DNA of 64,000 nucleotides from Actinoplanes aureus (GCF_015704865.1 NZ_JADQTO010000016.1:151168-215167), one strand, 5' to 3'; positions 34,628 to 43,909 are shown, counted from the first letter of the stretch. The notes: generated from the letters alone by a model not told the origin. Numbers and translations are program-made.

Positions 34628-36073
34628 GTGCCGATCAAAGTGGTGTTGGCGCCGCAGATCGATTTTTCGGTGTTGCGGCGGGAACTTCAGCTGCCGGGTG
34701 AGTTCAGTGCGGCCGTGCTCGCCGAGGCGGTGGAGGCTGCGCGGGTCACGCCGCTGCCGGAGCTGGATCGCACCGGTGTGCCGTTCGTGACCATCGACCC
34801 GGCCACGTCGCGGGATCTCGACCAGGCCATGCATCTCAGCCGGCGGGCGGGCGGCGGATATCGGGTTCAGTACGCGATCGCTGACGTCGCCTCCTATGTC
34901 CGGCCGGGTGGGGCGCTGGAGGCGGAGAGCTGGCTGCGTGGGCAGACCGTCTATCTGCCGGATGGGCGGATTCCGCTGCATCCGCCGGTGCTCAGCGAGG
35001 ACGCGGTGAGTCTGCTGCCGGGCGGTGACCGGGCGGCCGTGGTGTGGACCATCGACCTGGACGCCGACGGCGAGACGGTCGGCGTCGAGGTGGAACGGGC
35101 CCGGGTGCGGAGCCGGGCCAAGCTGGACTATGCCGGGGTGCAGCGGCAGGTCGACGCGGGGACCGTGGACGAGCCGGTGGCCCTGCTGCCGGAGATCGGT
35201 GCGCTGCTGGCCCGCCGGGCGGCCGAGCGGGGCGCGGTCAACCTTCCGCTGCCCGCGCAGGAGGTCGAGCGGGACGGGGACGGCTGGCGGCTGGTGCTGC
35301 GCGCGCCCCTGCCGGTTGAGGAGCACAACGCGCAGATCTCCCTGCTCACCGGCATGGCGGCGGCCGGGATCATGCTGGCCGGCGGAATCGGGCTGCTGCG
35401 GACCATGCCGTCGCCGAAACCGGAGGCGGTGGCGAAGCTACGGGCGGCGGCGGAGCCGCTCGGGGTGGCCTGGCCGGAGGGTGCGACGGTCGGCGCGGTG
35501 GTGACGTCGGTCGACCCGGCGAGCCCGCGCGGCGCGGCCTTCCTGGATCAGGCCGCGGATCTGCTGCGCGGCGCCGGCTACACAGCCTTCGGCGTGTCCG
35601 CGGAGGCGGAAGGCTCTGATGTGGGTCCGCCGGCCGAGGCCGGGCACGGTGGAGTGGGCGCGCCCTATGCGCACGTCACGGCACCGCTCCGGCGGCTGGC
35701 CGACCGGTACGCGACCGAGGCCTGCCTGGCCCTTCACCAGGATCGTCCGGTCCCGGAGTGGGTAACCGACGCCCTGGCCCGCCTTCCGAAGGCGATGTCC
35801 ACCACCGACCGGGTGGCGTCGGCGGCCGACCGTGGGGCGATCGACCTGGCCGAGGCGGTGCTGCTGGAGCACCGGGTCGGCGAGACGTTCGAGGTCGCGG
35901 TGCTCGACCGGGACGAGGGGAACGGCAAGCGCCCGCCCGGCGGCACGATCGCCCTCGACGAACCGGCGGTCCGGGCTCGGTGCATCGGGGATCTGCCGCT
36001 CGGTGCGCGGGTGCCGGTCCGCCTGGTCACCGCCGACCCGGCTACCCGCACGGTTCGCTTCGAACGTGCCTGA
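34628..36073 (+). CDS. RNB-domain ribonuclease (RNase II/R family)
   Basis: This 481-residue 3'-5' exoribonuclease-like protein consists mainly of the RNB catalytic domain. The active-site segment is FVTIDPATSRDLDQAM; the usual four acidic residues are D, D, D and then Q, a variation I recall from other actinobacterial members. GGGYRVQYAIADVASYV, the downstream PLPVEEHNAQISLLTGMAAA and PYAHVTAPLRRLADRY follow in order. The S1 RNA-binding region is reduced to the C-terminal ~70 residues. GTG 34628 follows the giant gene's terminator, so it is a separate unit. Confidence 0.85.
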   Translation: MPIKVVLAPQIDFSVLRRELQLPGEFSAAVLAEAVEAARVTPLPELDRTGVPFVTIDPATSRDLDQAMHLSRRAGGGYRVQYAIADVASYVRPGGALEAESWLRGQTVYLPDGRIPLHPPVLSEDAVSLLPGGDRAAVVWTIDLDADGETVGVEVERARVRSRAKLDYAGVQRQVDAGTVDEPVALLPEIGALLARRAAERGAVNLPLPAQEVERDGDGWRLVLRAPLPVEEHNAQISLLTGMAAAGIMLAGGIGLLRTMPSPKPEAVAKLRAAAEPLGVAWPEGATVGAVVTSVDPASPRGAAFLDQAADLLRGAGYTAFGVSAEAEGSDVGPPAEAGHGGVGAPYAHVTAPLRRLADRYATEACLALHQDRPVPEWVTDALARLPKAMSTTDRVASAADRGAIDLAEAVLLEHRVGETFEVAVLDRDEGNGKRPPGGTIALDEPAVRARCIGDLPLGARVPVRLVTADPATRTVRFERA

Positions 36074-36179
36074 CCTGCGCTGACCGCTGATCGCCAAGGG
36101 TTGTGGCGCGCCCATCCGCATGGGCCCGGCGGGCGCGCTGGGGTCGGCAGCGGGTAGGTGATCGCGCGGTAGGACGGGG

Positions 36180-36214
36180 ACGGGGACCGATTCGGCGGTG
36201 CGATCGGTCCCCGT
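36180..36214 (+). terminator. Bidirectional terminator between RNB nuclease and panB
   Basis: ACGGGGACCGAT (36180-36191) and ATCGGTCCCCGT (36203-36214) form a 12-bp perfect stem with an 11-base loop in the convergent gap, so it can stop transcripts from both sides. Confidence 0.75.
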
Positions 36215-36228
36215 ACCGATGATGGGTT

Positions 36229-37059
36229 TTAGAAGGTGTGTTCGGCGGCGGGGAACTCGCCGCCGCGGACCTCCGCGGCGAATTGCCGCGTGGCCTCGGT
36301 GAGCGCGCCCGCAAGATCGGCGTAGCGCTTCACGAAGCGCGGTGCCTTGCCGGTGCGCAGCCCGGCCATGTCCTGCCAGACCAGCACCTGGGCGTCGGTG
36401 TCCGGGCCGGCGCCGATGCCGACGGTGGGAATCGGCAGTTCCTTGGTGATCTGCTTGGAGACCTCGCCGGGAACCATTTCGAGGACCACGGCGAAGGCGC
36501 CGGCGTCGGCGACCGCGCGGGCGTCGGAGATGACCTCGGCGCCCTCGTTCTCGCGGCCCTGGACGCGGTAGCCGCCGATGGCGTGCTCGCGCTGCGGGGT
36601 GAAGCCGATGTGCGCCATCACCGGGATGCCGGCGCTGGTGATCGCCTCGATCTGCGGTGCCATCCGGCGGCCGCCTTCGAGCTTGACGGCGTGGCAGCCG
36701 CCCTCCTTCATGAACCGGACGGCCGTGCGCAGGGCCTGCGTGGGGCCTTCCTCGTAGGAGCCGAACGGCAGGTCGCCGACGATCAGCGCGGTCTTGGTGG
36801 CCCGGACGACCGCCTTGACCAGCGGCAGCAGCTCGTCGACGGTGACCGGGACGGTGGTCTCGTAGCCGTACACGTTGTTGGCGGCCGAATCGCCGACCAG
36901 CAGGACCGGTACGCCCGACTGGTCGAAGATCGAGGCGGTGTACATGTCGTAGGAGGTCAGCATGGGCCACCGGTCGCCGCGGACCTTGGCGTTGTGCAGG
37001 TCACGGGTGCGGACTCGACGGGTCGGCGGGCCGCCATACAAGGTGGGAATCTCCGACAT
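36229..37059 (-). CDS. panB: 3-methyl-2-oxobutanoate hydroxymethyltransferase
   Basis: The 276-residue first enzyme of pantothenate synthesis transfers a hydroxymethyl group to ketoisovalerate. The magnesium-binding LLVGDSAANNVYGYETT, EGGRRMAPQIEAITSAGIPVMAHIGFTPQ and the catalytic Glu in VLEMVPGEVSKQITKELPIPTVGIGAG are all present. The ATG at 37059 has AAGGAG 8 bases upstream. It follows nadE on the same strand by 100 bases, so these two cofactor genes may be co-transcribed. The usual panC and panD are not in the window. Confidence 0.95.
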   Translation of the reverse strand: MSEIPTLYGGPPTRRVRTRDLHNAKVRGDRWPMLTSYDMYTASIFDQSGVPVLLVGDSAANNVYGYETTVPVTVDELLPLVKAVVRATKTALIVGDLPFGSYEEGPTQALRTAVRFMKEGGCHAVKLEGGRRMAPQIEAITSAGIPVMAHIGFTPQREHAIGGYRVQGRENEGAEVISDARAVADAGAFAVVLEMVPGEVSKQITKELPIPTVGIGAGPDTDAQVLVWQDMAGLRTGKAPRFVKRYADLAGALTEATRQFAAEVRGGEFPAAEHTF

Positions 37060-37159
37060 TTCGTAAATCTCCTTCCCTCGAGGCCGCGCGGATGCGGTCC
37101 CCGGGTGCGCACATCGTCGCACCGGGAACCAGCCCACGGTCAGGGTTCAGTGGAGGTTT

Positions 37160-38935
37160 TCACAGCCCTTCGCGGAACGAGTTGGTAATGGGCAGGCGTC
37201 GATCCCGGCCGAACGCCTTGCCGGAGATCTTGGTGCCGGGCGCCGCCTGGCGGCGCTTGTACTCCGCGATGTCGATCATGCGGAACACCCGGTCCACCAG
37301 GGCCGGGTCGTTGCCGGCCGCGATCAGCTCGGCCCGGCCCAGGTCGTGGTCGACGTAGCCCTTGATGATCGGGTCGAGCACCGAGTAGTCGGGCAGCGAG
37401 TCCGAGTCCCTCTGACCGGGCCGCAGCTCGGCGCTGGGCGCCTTGGTGATCGAGTTCTCCGGGATCGGCGGGTTGCCCTGGGTGTTCCGCCAGCGGGCCA
37501 GTTGCCACACCATTGACTTCGGCACGTCCTTCAGCGGATTGAAGCCGCCCACCGAATCGCCGTAGAGGGTGGAGTAGCCGACCGCCAGCTCGCTCTTGTT
37601 GCCGGTGGTGAGCACCAGGTGGCCCTCCTGGTTGGAGAGCGCCATCAGGATGACGCCGCGCACCCGCGCCTGGAGGTTTTCCACGGCGAGCCCGGAGAGC
37701 GACATGTTCGCCAGGAACGAATCGACCATCGGCTGGATCGGCTGCACCCGATAGTCCAGGCCGGTGCGCTTGGCCAGGTCGGCCGCGTCGTCCTTGGAGT
37801 GCTCGGAGGAGTAGCCGCTGGGCAGGGAGACGCCGACCACCCGCTCCGGGCCGAGGGCGTCCACCGCGATCGCCGCCACGACGGCGGAGTCGATACCGCC
37901 GGAGAGGCCGAAGATCACCGACTGGAAGCGGTTCTTGTTCACGTAGTCGCGCAGGCCGAGCACGAGGGCGGACCAGATCTCGGCCTCGTCGGCGATCCGG
38001 TCGGCGATCCCACCGGTCCGCTTGTCGGTCAGTGCGGCCAGCTTTGTATCGATTATTGCCCTTTTAACCGGCATGTGGTCGTCGCGCGACTCCTCGAAAG
38101 CCGGTGCGGCCGCGTCGGTCGAACCCTCAGCGTTGGGCACCGTGTCGGCGACCGGCAGATCGAGGTCGTGGACCAGCAACCCCTCGGTGAACTGCCCGGC
38201 CCGGGTGAGCAGCACCCCGTCCGGCGAGACGATCATCGAGTCGCCGTCGAAGACGAGTTCGTCCTGCCCGCCGACCGCGTTCACGTAGGCCACGGTCGCC
38301 CCGGCCTCGGCGGCCCGGCGCTGGACCAGCGGGAGGCGTACGTCGTCCTTGTTCAACTCGTACGGCGAGGCGTTGATGTTGACGACCAGGCCGGCACCGG
38401 CGCGACGGGCGGCGGTGAACGGTCCACCGGCCTGCCAGATGTCCTCGCAGACGGTCAAGGCCACGTCCACCCCGTCCAGCCGGACCACGGTCAGCTCGAT
38501 GCCGGGCTCGAAGTAACGGTCCTCGTCGAAGACGCCGTAGTTGGGCAGGTGGTGCTTGAAGTAGGTGGCGACCACCTCGCCGCCGTGCAGCAGGGCCGAG
38601 GCGTCCCGCCGTCCGGTGCCGGGCACCGCTTCGGCGCTGGTGGCCGGGGGGCCGTCGGCGTCCACGTACCCGACCACGACGGCCAGGTCGCCCAGCCCGT
38701 CGGCGGCCAGGTCGGCGGCGAGGGTGCGCAGCGCGTGCTGGGAGGCGGCGACGAACGAGTTCCGGAAGACCAGGTCCTCGATGGGGTAGCCGGTCAGCAT
38801 CATCTCCGGGAAGGCGACCAGGTGCGCCCCGGCGTCGGCCGCCTCGCGCGACCAGCGGCGGATCGAGGCAGCGTTGCCGGGAATGTCACCGACTGTCGGG
38901 TTCACCTGGGCGAGAGCGATGCGCAGCGTTGGCAT
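37160..38935 (-). CDS. nadE: Glutamine-dependent NAD+ synthetase
   Basis: The 591-residue two-domain enzyme makes NAD from deamido-NAD using glutamine. The N-terminal nitrilase domain has the Glu (VAFPEMMLTGYP), Lys (YFKHHLPNYGVFDE) and Cys (LTVCEDIWQAGG) triad. The C-terminal ATP-pyrophosphatase domain has the P-loop IFGLSGGIDSAVVAAIAV and VLTTGNKSELAVGYST. Length and domain order match the long glutamine-dependent actinobacterial type. The ATG at 38935 begins the domain; it is divergent from glnA2 with an 86-base gap. Confidence 0.95.
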   Translation of the reverse strand: MPTLRIALAQVNPTVGDIPGNAASIRRWSREAADAGAHLVAFPEMMLTGYPIEDLVFRNSFVAASQHALRTLAADLAADGLGDLAVVVGYVDADGPPATSAEAVPGTGRRDASALLHGGEVVATYFKHHLPNYGVFDEDRYFEPGIELTVVRLDGVDVALTVCEDIWQAGGPFTAARRAGAGLVVNINASPYELNKDDVRLPLVQRRAAEAGATVAYVNAVGGQDELVFDGDSMIVSPDGVLLTRAGQFTEGLLVHDLDLPVADTVPNAEGSTDAAAPAFEESRDDHMPVKRAIIDTKLAALTDKRTGGIADRIADEAEIWSALVLGLRDYVNKNRFQSVIFGLSGGIDSAVVAAIAVDALGPERVVGVSLPSGYSSEHSKDDAADLAKRTGLDYRVQPIQPMVDSFLANMSLSGLAVENLQARVRGVILMALSNQEGHLVLTTGNKSELAVGYSTLYGDSVGGFNPLKDVPKSMVWQLARWRNTQGNPPIPENSITKAPSAELRPGQRDSDSLPDYSVLDPIIKGYVDHDLGRAELIAAGNDPALVDRVFRMIDIAEYKRRQAAPGTKISGKAFGRDRRLPITNSFREGL

Positions 38936-39021
38936 GCCCCACATTCTTACCCGGGCCATCGTCACGGGTCGCAGCCAGCGTAGTCTCGGCGGGAGGATCG
39001 ACAACGGCACGAGGGGTGGAA

Positions 39022-40374
39022 GTGGACCGACAGCAGGAGTTCGTGCTTCGCACGCTCGAGGAGCGCGACATCCGTTTCGTCCGGCTCTGGTTCACCGACG
39101 TGCTGGGCACCCTGAAGAGCGTGTCAGTCGCGCCCGCCGAGCTCGAGTCCGCCTTCGAGGAGGGCATCGGGATCGACGGCTCGGCGATCGAGGGCTTCGC
39201 CCGGGTCTACGAGTCCGACATGATCGCCATGCCGGACCCGACCACCTTCCAGGTCTTCCCGTTCGAGGGCGGCGCCAGCGGCGAGAGCGCCCGGATGTTC
39301 TGCGACATCCTGCTCCCCGACGGCAGCGCCGCCTGGGCCGACCCGCGCCACGTGCTGCGCCGGGCTCTGGCCAAGGCCGCCGAGAAGGGTTTCACCTTCT
39401 ACACCCACCCCGAGGCCGAGTTCTTCCTGATCCAGGACGGGCCGAACGACGGCTCGGTGCCGATCCCGGTGGACAGCGGCGGCTACTTCGACCACACCAC
39501 CCACGCCGTGGCGCGCGACTTCCGCCGGCAGGCCGTGCTGGCTCTGGAGCGGATCGGCATCTCGGTCGAGTTCAGCCACCACGAGGTCGCCCCCGGCCAG
39601 CAGGAGATCGACCTGCGGTACGCGGACGCGCTCACCACCGCCGACAACATCATGACGTTCCGGCACGTGGTCAAGGAGGTGGCGCTGTCGCAGGGCGTGC
39701 GGGCCACCTTCATGCCGAAGCCGTACACCGACCAGCCCGGCAGCGGCATGCACACGCACCTGTCGCTGATGGAGGGCGAGCGCAACGCCTTCTACGACAG
39801 CGAGGACCCGCAGCGGCTGTCCAAGACGGCACGGGCGTTCATCGCCGGCCTGCTGGTGCACGCCCGGGAGTACACGGCGATCACCAACCAGTGGGTGAAC
39901 TCGTACAAGCGGCTCTTCCCGATGCAGCTGCCGGACCGGATCACCGAGTCACCGGCGTTCGTCTGCTGGGGTCACCTCAACCGGTCCGCCCTGGTCCGGG
40001 TGCCGGCGTTCGGCAAGCCCAGCTCGGCCCGTGTCGAGGTCCGCTCGATCGACTCGGCGGCGAACCCGTACCTGGCCTTCGCCGTCATGCTCGGCGCCGG
40101 TCTCAAGGGCATCGAGGAGGGCTACGAGCTGCCGCCGGGTGCCGAGGACGACGTCTGGTCGCTGTCGCCCGCCGAGCGCAAGGCCGCCGGGTACGACGCG
40201 CTGCCGGAGAACCTGTCCGAGGCGATTGACGTGATGTCCGGCTCCGAGCTGGTCGCCGAGGTGCTCGGCGAGCACGTCTTCGACTTCTTCCTGCGGAACA
40301 AGCGGGCCGAGTGGGAGCAGTTCCGCCGCGAGGTCACGCCGTACGAGCGTCAGCGGTACCTCGGCGCGCTCTGA
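39022..40374 (+). CDS. glnA2: Glutamine synthetase, GlnA2-type
   Basis: The 450-residue type I enzyme condenses glutamate and ammonia. FTDVLGTLKSVSVAP, GIGIDGSAIEGFARVYESDM, EAEFFLI, SHHEVAPGQQEIDLRY and GSGMHTHLSLMEG follow in order, and the active-site residues are retained. The N-terminus MDRQQEFVLRTLEERDIRFVR is the one used by M. tuberculosis GlnA2, which fixes the GTG start at 39022 with GAGGGG 8 bases before it. GlnA2 is a paralogue of the main GlnA1. A hairpin terminator follows. Confidence 0.93.
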   Translation: MDRQQEFVLRTLEERDIRFVRLWFTDVLGTLKSVSVAPAELESAFEEGIGIDGSAIEGFARVYESDMIAMPDPTTFQVFPFEGGASGESARMFCDILLPDGSAAWADPRHVLRRALAKAAEKGFTFYTHPEAEFFLIQDGPNDGSVPIPVDSGGYFDHTTHAVARDFRRQAVLALERIGISVEFSHHEVAPGQQEIDLRYADALTTADNIMTFRHVVKEVALSQGVRATFMPKPYTDQPGSGMHTHLSLMEGERNAFYDSEDPQRLSKTARAFIAGLLVHAREYTAITNQWVNSYKRLFPMQLPDRITESPAFVCWGHLNRSALVRVPAFGKPSSARVEVRSIDSAANPYLAFAVMLGAGLKGIEEGYELPPGAEDDVWSLSPAERKAAGYDALPENLSEAIDVMSGSELVAEVLGEHVFDFFLRNKRAEWEQFRREVTPYERQRYLGAL

Positions 40375-41032
40375 ACAGCGCCGGGCGAGGCGCCCGGCGA
40401 ACCGCCCGTTCCCCAAGATCCGATTCACCGGGCGCCGGTCCATCGGCGCGGTACGCGCCGCGTCGGTGCGGGCTGTGCTGTCCGGAGCGGCCAGACGGCC
40501 GGACGTCCCGGCAGGCCCGCTTTCCCCGGTCCCGATACCGCCGCCGGTCGTCCCAGGCCCGGGCGGAGGGGCAGGCCGATGTCCGGCTGGGAGCGGCCGA
40601 GCCGGAGCGGCGCGGGTTCGCCGTGGCGGCCGGTGGTCCCGGACGCGGTGACGCGGCCGGCGCCGGAGTCGCCGGAGTCGCCGGATCCACCGAGACCGTC
40701 GAAGCGGCCGGGGCGACCGGACCGTTGAGGGCGCCGGTCCTCGTGGCCAGCGCCATCCCGCCGACCGTCACCATGGTGGCGACCGCGGCCGCGGCGACCT
40801 TGAGGGTCAGCAGCCGGCCCACCCACGATCCGCGTCGCGCCCGGACCGGCGTCCGGGTCCGCGTGGCCCGGAAGGCGGCCACCGCCGCGTCCTCACCGGC
40901 CAGCTCGTGGGTAGCGCCGGGCGCGGTGACCGCGGCCAGTAGCTCGCTCAGCGGGTGCCCGGGCGGCAGCACGATCGGCCGGCCATGCTCGTCGTCCCGA
41001 TCCATGCCCCCGCCTCCCTCCAGGCTCGTCAT
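40334..41032 (-). CDS. Membrane partner of the ECF sigma factor (possible anti-sigma)
   Basis: This protein of about 232 residues starts at ATG 41032, overlapping the sigma factor stop in an ATGA, so the two are coupled. Residues about 20-60 are acidic and helical (HPLSELLAAVTAPGATHELAGEDAAVAAF), followed by one transmembrane helix (LLTLKVAAAAVATMVTVGGMALA). A Pro/Ala/Arg-rich external tail follows and has no recognisable fold. The tail's last 41 bases overlap the 3' end of glnA2 in antisense, and the stop at 40334 may not be the ancestral one. An anti-sigma role is inferred from position only. Confidence 0.55.
   Translation of the reverse strand: MTSLEGGGGMDRDDEHGRPIVLPPGHPLSELLAAVTAPGATHELAGEDAAVAAFRATRTRTPVRARRGSWVGRLLTLKVAAAAVATMVTVGGMALATRTGALNGPVAPAASTVSVDPATPATPAPAASPRPGPPAATANPRRSGSAAPSRTSACPSARAWDDRRRYRDRGKRACRDVRPSGRSGQHSPHRRGAYRADGPAPGESDLGERAVRRAPRPALFRARRGTADARTA
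40379..40399 (+). terminator. Terminator hairpin after glnA2
   Basis: CGCCGGGCG (40379-40387) and CGCCCGGCG (40391-40399) form a perfect 9-bp stem with an AGG loop, 4 bases after the glnA2 stop. Confidence 0.75.
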
Positions 41033-41625
41033 CTCCACTCCTTCAGCGCCGGGCTCGGCGAAGATGTCACCGGCACCGGCCGTGGCTGAGCCATCCGCTG
41101 GGCGAGCTGCCGCAGCCCGCGGTAGGCCGCGGTGCGTACCGCCCCCGGCTGCCGGCCGAGGATCTCCCCGGTGCTCCGGGCGTCCAGGCCGACCACCACG
41201 CGCAGCATCACGGCCTCGGCCATCTCCTGCGGCAGCGACGCGATCAACGCCACCGCCGCGTCCGTGGTCATCAGCTCCAGGGCCCGGTCCGCGGTGTCGT
41301 CGCCGCCGCTCACCTGGACGAGCTGCTCCACCGGGGCGTGTGCCTGCGGCCGGCGCCGCTGCGCCCGCAGCAGATCCATCGCCCGGTGCCGGGCGATCGT
41401 CGCGGTCCAGCCGCGGAAGCCGTCCCAGTCGCCGGTGAAGGAGCGCAGATCCCGGGCGATCTGCAGCCACGCCTCGGAGGCGACGTCCTCGGCGTCGTCA
41501 CCGACGAGCACCCGCAGATAGCGCAGCAGGGCCGGCTGTTGCCGCCGGTAGAGCCACCGGAACGCGTCCTCGCCACCGGACTGCGCGGCGCGCACCATGG
41601 CGTCGGGGTCCTCCGGAGCCACCAT
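41029..41625 (-). CDS. ECF-type sigma-70 family sigma factor
   Basis: The 198-residue sigma factor has region 2 (DAEDVASEAWLQIARDLRSFTGDWDGFRGWTATIARHRAMDLLRAQRRR) and region 4 (LIASLPQEMAEAVMLRVVVGLDARSTGEILGRQPGAVRTAAYRGLRQLAQRM) in the usual order. The linker is short, as in ECF factors. The ATG at 41625 has GGAGG 7 bases upstream. It is coupled to the membrane gene at 41032, which may hold it inactive. It is divergent from a DUF350 gene. Confidence 0.9.
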   Translation of the reverse strand: MVAPEDPDAMVRAAQSGGEDAFRWLYRRQQPALLRYLRVLVGDDAEDVASEAWLQIARDLRSFTGDWDGFRGWTATIARHRAMDLLRAQRRRPQAHAPVEQLVQVSGGDDTADRALELMTTDAAVALIASLPQEMAEAVMLRVVVGLDARSTGEILGRQPGAVRTAAYRGLRQLAQRMAQPRPVPVTSSPSPALKEWR

Positions 41626-41801
41626 CCACGTCCTCCGCGCATCGCGTCGCCGGGCCCGTGGAGATGCGGGCTCCTAGAGTTACAGCGCCGTCCGGCGGAA
41701 AAGTGTCACAGCACATCGGGGTGACAAGCCAGAGTCCGATCGACGTGGTAGATCGTCTCCGATACGGTCTGGACCTGACATCACGCGACAAGGGAGAGGC
41801 C

Positions 41802-42227
41802 GTGCTTCAAGATCTGCTGGAGGGCGCCGGGCGAAGCATCGTGTTCGGGGTTATCGGCATCGGTTTGATGGCGGTTGGCTATGTACTGGTCGACCTGCTC
41901 ACGCCGGGCAAACTGAAAGACCTGATCTTCGTCGAACGCAACCCGAACGCATCACTGCTGCTGGCCGCCAACCAGCTCGGCATCGCCGCGATCGTCTTCA
42001 CCGCGATCTTCACGAGCTACGACTCGTTCGGCGAGGGACTCGCCTCCACGGTGCTCTTCGGCCTGGTCGGCATCGGCATCATGGGCCTGGCCTTCCTGGT
42101 GCTCGACTGGATGACGCCCGGCAAGCTCGGCGACGTCATCTGCACCCCGGACCGCCACGGCGGAGCCATGGTCAGCGCCGCCTCGCACTTCGGCGCAGCC
42201 TTGATCGTCTGCGCCTGCATCTCATAG
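41802..42227 (+). CDS. DUF350 membrane protein
   Basis: This 141-residue protein is made of two similar halves, each with two hydrophobic segments and a DxxTPGKL turn (VDLLTPGKLKDLIF and LDWMTPGKLGDVIC). This repeated unit is the DUF350 signature. It has four transmembrane helices in all. The family is often linked to membrane stress genes, and its function is unknown. GTG 41802 has GGGAG 8 bases upstream and begins the homology; longer frames from 41658 only cross the promoter region. Confidence 0.85.
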   Translation: MLQDLLEGAGRSIVFGVIGIGLMAVGYVLVDLLTPGKLKDLIFVERNPNASLLLAANQLGIAAIVFTAIFTSYDSFGEGLASTVLFGLVGIGIMGLAFLVLDWMTPGKLGDVICTPDRHGGAMVSAASHFGAALIVCACIS

Positions 42228-42746
42228 GTACGCGCGGCGGCGTCCCCGCCGCGCGAAACCGTCCCGCCCTGCCCGCGATCCGGGTGCCCGCTCCCGGCCG
42301 CCCGGCGACCGCCGGGCGGTCTGGACAGCTTTCGGGGTCAGGGTTGGCTGTCCGCTTCTTTGGGGTACGCGTTCACGCGGTGTCCTCCGCGTTGCCGCGC
42401 GAGCTGACTGCCTGCGCTGTGGCCATACCGCGACCGCCGGGCCCGGGTAACTGGTGGCCATGTGCCCCTGTGAACCCCGCGCAGGCAGCTCGGCCGCTTG
42501 GTGAGCGACCGCGCCCGGTCCTGCCCGCAGCGCGACGGATTGGTGTTTCCCGGCGGCCGCGCTGGGGCCGGGACGCAAAGGCCGGCCCGCGCCGGGAGGC
42601 GGGCAGGGGTCGGTTTCGGCGGGACGCCGGTCACGCGTACCTCGAAGAAGCGGGACCGGAGCTGATGGCCACGAAGGCTGTAGAACGTGCATGGGCCGGC
42701 CGCCTCATGACCGCAAGTGGGTGCGCGCGGCCTCGTTTCGCGTGCC
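42228..42746. other. Intergenic region containing the second dispersed repeat
   Basis: About 520 bases between DUF350 and LtrA. No frame has a ribosome site or a recognisable product. It holds copy B of the dispersed repeat (42545-42660), and otherwise I see nothing I can name. Confidence 0.6.
42545..42660 (+). repeat. Dispersed intergenic repeat, copy B
   Basis: Begins GTTTCCCGGCGGCCGCGCTG, identical to 19374-19393, keeps TTCGGCGGGACG and ends ACGCGTAC like copy A. Core lengths are 96 and 97 bases, with 61 of 80 ungapped positions identical at the 5' side. Confidence 0.65.
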
Positions 42747-43898
42747 TCATCCGGATGGCGCGCTGCGGCCGAAGTCGCCGATCGCGGAAAGGCCTTCGCG
42801 GCGGATGCGGGGTAGATCCTCGGCGATCGCGCCGGCCGCCATGATGATCGGGATGGCCGCGAGCTGGGCAACCGCCACCAGGTGGCCGAGCGGCACGGTG
42901 GCCAGCACGGCGGCCGCGGTCGCCAGGCGGTAGGCGCCGCCGGGTAGGTGCAGCAGGCGCAGGAAGACGGCGTGGCCGACCAGGTAGAGGGCGACGCCGC
43001 AGCTCAGGGCGAACGCTGGGCCCCAGTGCATCGGCTCGAAGGCGTGTCCGACCGTCTTCTTGATGCCTACCGCCGTCACTACGATGCCGACCAGCATGGG
43101 CAGGTGTGCGTAGCCCCAGGCGTTGAGTGCGAGCCGGCTGCGGCGGCGGGGGTCGCTCAGGTGGGCGAGTACCTGCTCGGAGCGCCGATCGTCGCCTGCG
43201 AAGTAGCACCACCACAGGTAGTAGGCGATGCAGAGGCCGAGAACGGCGACCAGGATCGTGCTGCCGTCCAGGCGGACCTCGCGGAAACCCAGCCCGATCG
43301 CGATGATGGACTCGCCGATCGCGATGATCATGACGAGGCTGTGCCGTTCGACGAAGTGTGCGGCTGCGATGGCGTGCATTTCGATCGCGTGCAGGTAGCC
43401 GCCGCTGATCTGCACCAGCGGGGCGGCGATCCAGCACAGGTGCCGGTACGGCTCGGGCAGCAGCCCGCCGGCCAGCACCAGGCCGGCGGCCAGCAGGTTG
43501 AGCGGGCCCAGGGTGCGCATCATCCGGACGGCTCCCGGGCCGCCCTGAAGGAACAGCACGGAGTGGACCACGTTCACCACCACGTAGGCGACGCCGAAGA
43601 TCCACCCGTAGTCGCCGAACGCCTCCGGGATCGCCAGCGCCATCACCAGGAAGCCGGCCATCCCGGCCAGGAGCAGGGTTCGCCGGGTCGAGCTGGTGGG
43701 CCCGATCGCGTTGGTGAGCCAGGCGTAGCCCGAGTACATCCACCAGAGCACGAACAGGATCAGCACGACGTCGAGCAGCCCGGTCGCCGTCAGGTCGTCG
43801 GCGAGGGTCTCGCTGAGCTGCATGACGGTGAAGACGAAGACCAGATCGAAGAAGAGCTCCAGGGTGGACACCCGGATGCCGGCGGACTCCTGCATCAT
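42747..43898 (-). CDS. Low temperature requirement protein A (LtrA) family
   Basis: This 383-residue integral membrane protein of the LtrA family has many hydrophobic segments. The family signature STLELFFDLVFVFTVMQLSETL lies at the N-terminus, with HFVERHSLVMIIAIGESIIAIG in the middle. LtrA was named for a Listeria growth defect in the cold; the molecular function is unknown. It follows the YqeY gene by 11 bases on the same strand. Confidence 0.9.
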   Translation of the reverse strand: MMQESAGIRVSTLELFFDLVFVFTVMQLSETLADDLTATGLLDVVLILFVLWWMYSGYAWLTNAIGPTSSTRRTLLLAGMAGFLVMALAIPEAFGDYGWIFGVAYVVVNVVHSVLFLQGGPGAVRMMRTLGPLNLLAAGLVLAGGLLPEPYRHLCWIAAPLVQISGGYLHAIEMHAIAAAHFVERHSLVMIIAIGESIIAIGLGFREVRLDGSTILVAVLGLCIAYYLWWCYFAGDDRRSEQVLAHLSDPRRRSRLALNAWGYAHLPMLVGIVVTAVGIKKTVGHAFEPMHWGPAFALSCGVALYLVGHAVFLRLLHLPGGAYRLATAAAVLATVPLGHLVAVAQLAAIPIIMAAGAIAEDLPRIRREGLSAIGDFGRSAPSG

Positions 43899-43909
43899 GG
43901 CCCCGGAGC

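Noticed and set aside
29266..35326. Very long minus-strand frames (756 to 1477 codons) opposite the giant gene
   Set aside because: They arise because the repetitive Ala/Lys/Thr codons lack stops on the other strand. They lack ribosome sites and have no recognisable domain.
42228..42871. Possible proteins in the gap between DUF350 and LtrA
   Set aside because: Several frames are open on both strands, but none has a ribosome site or homology; the stretch includes a non-coding dispersed repeat.
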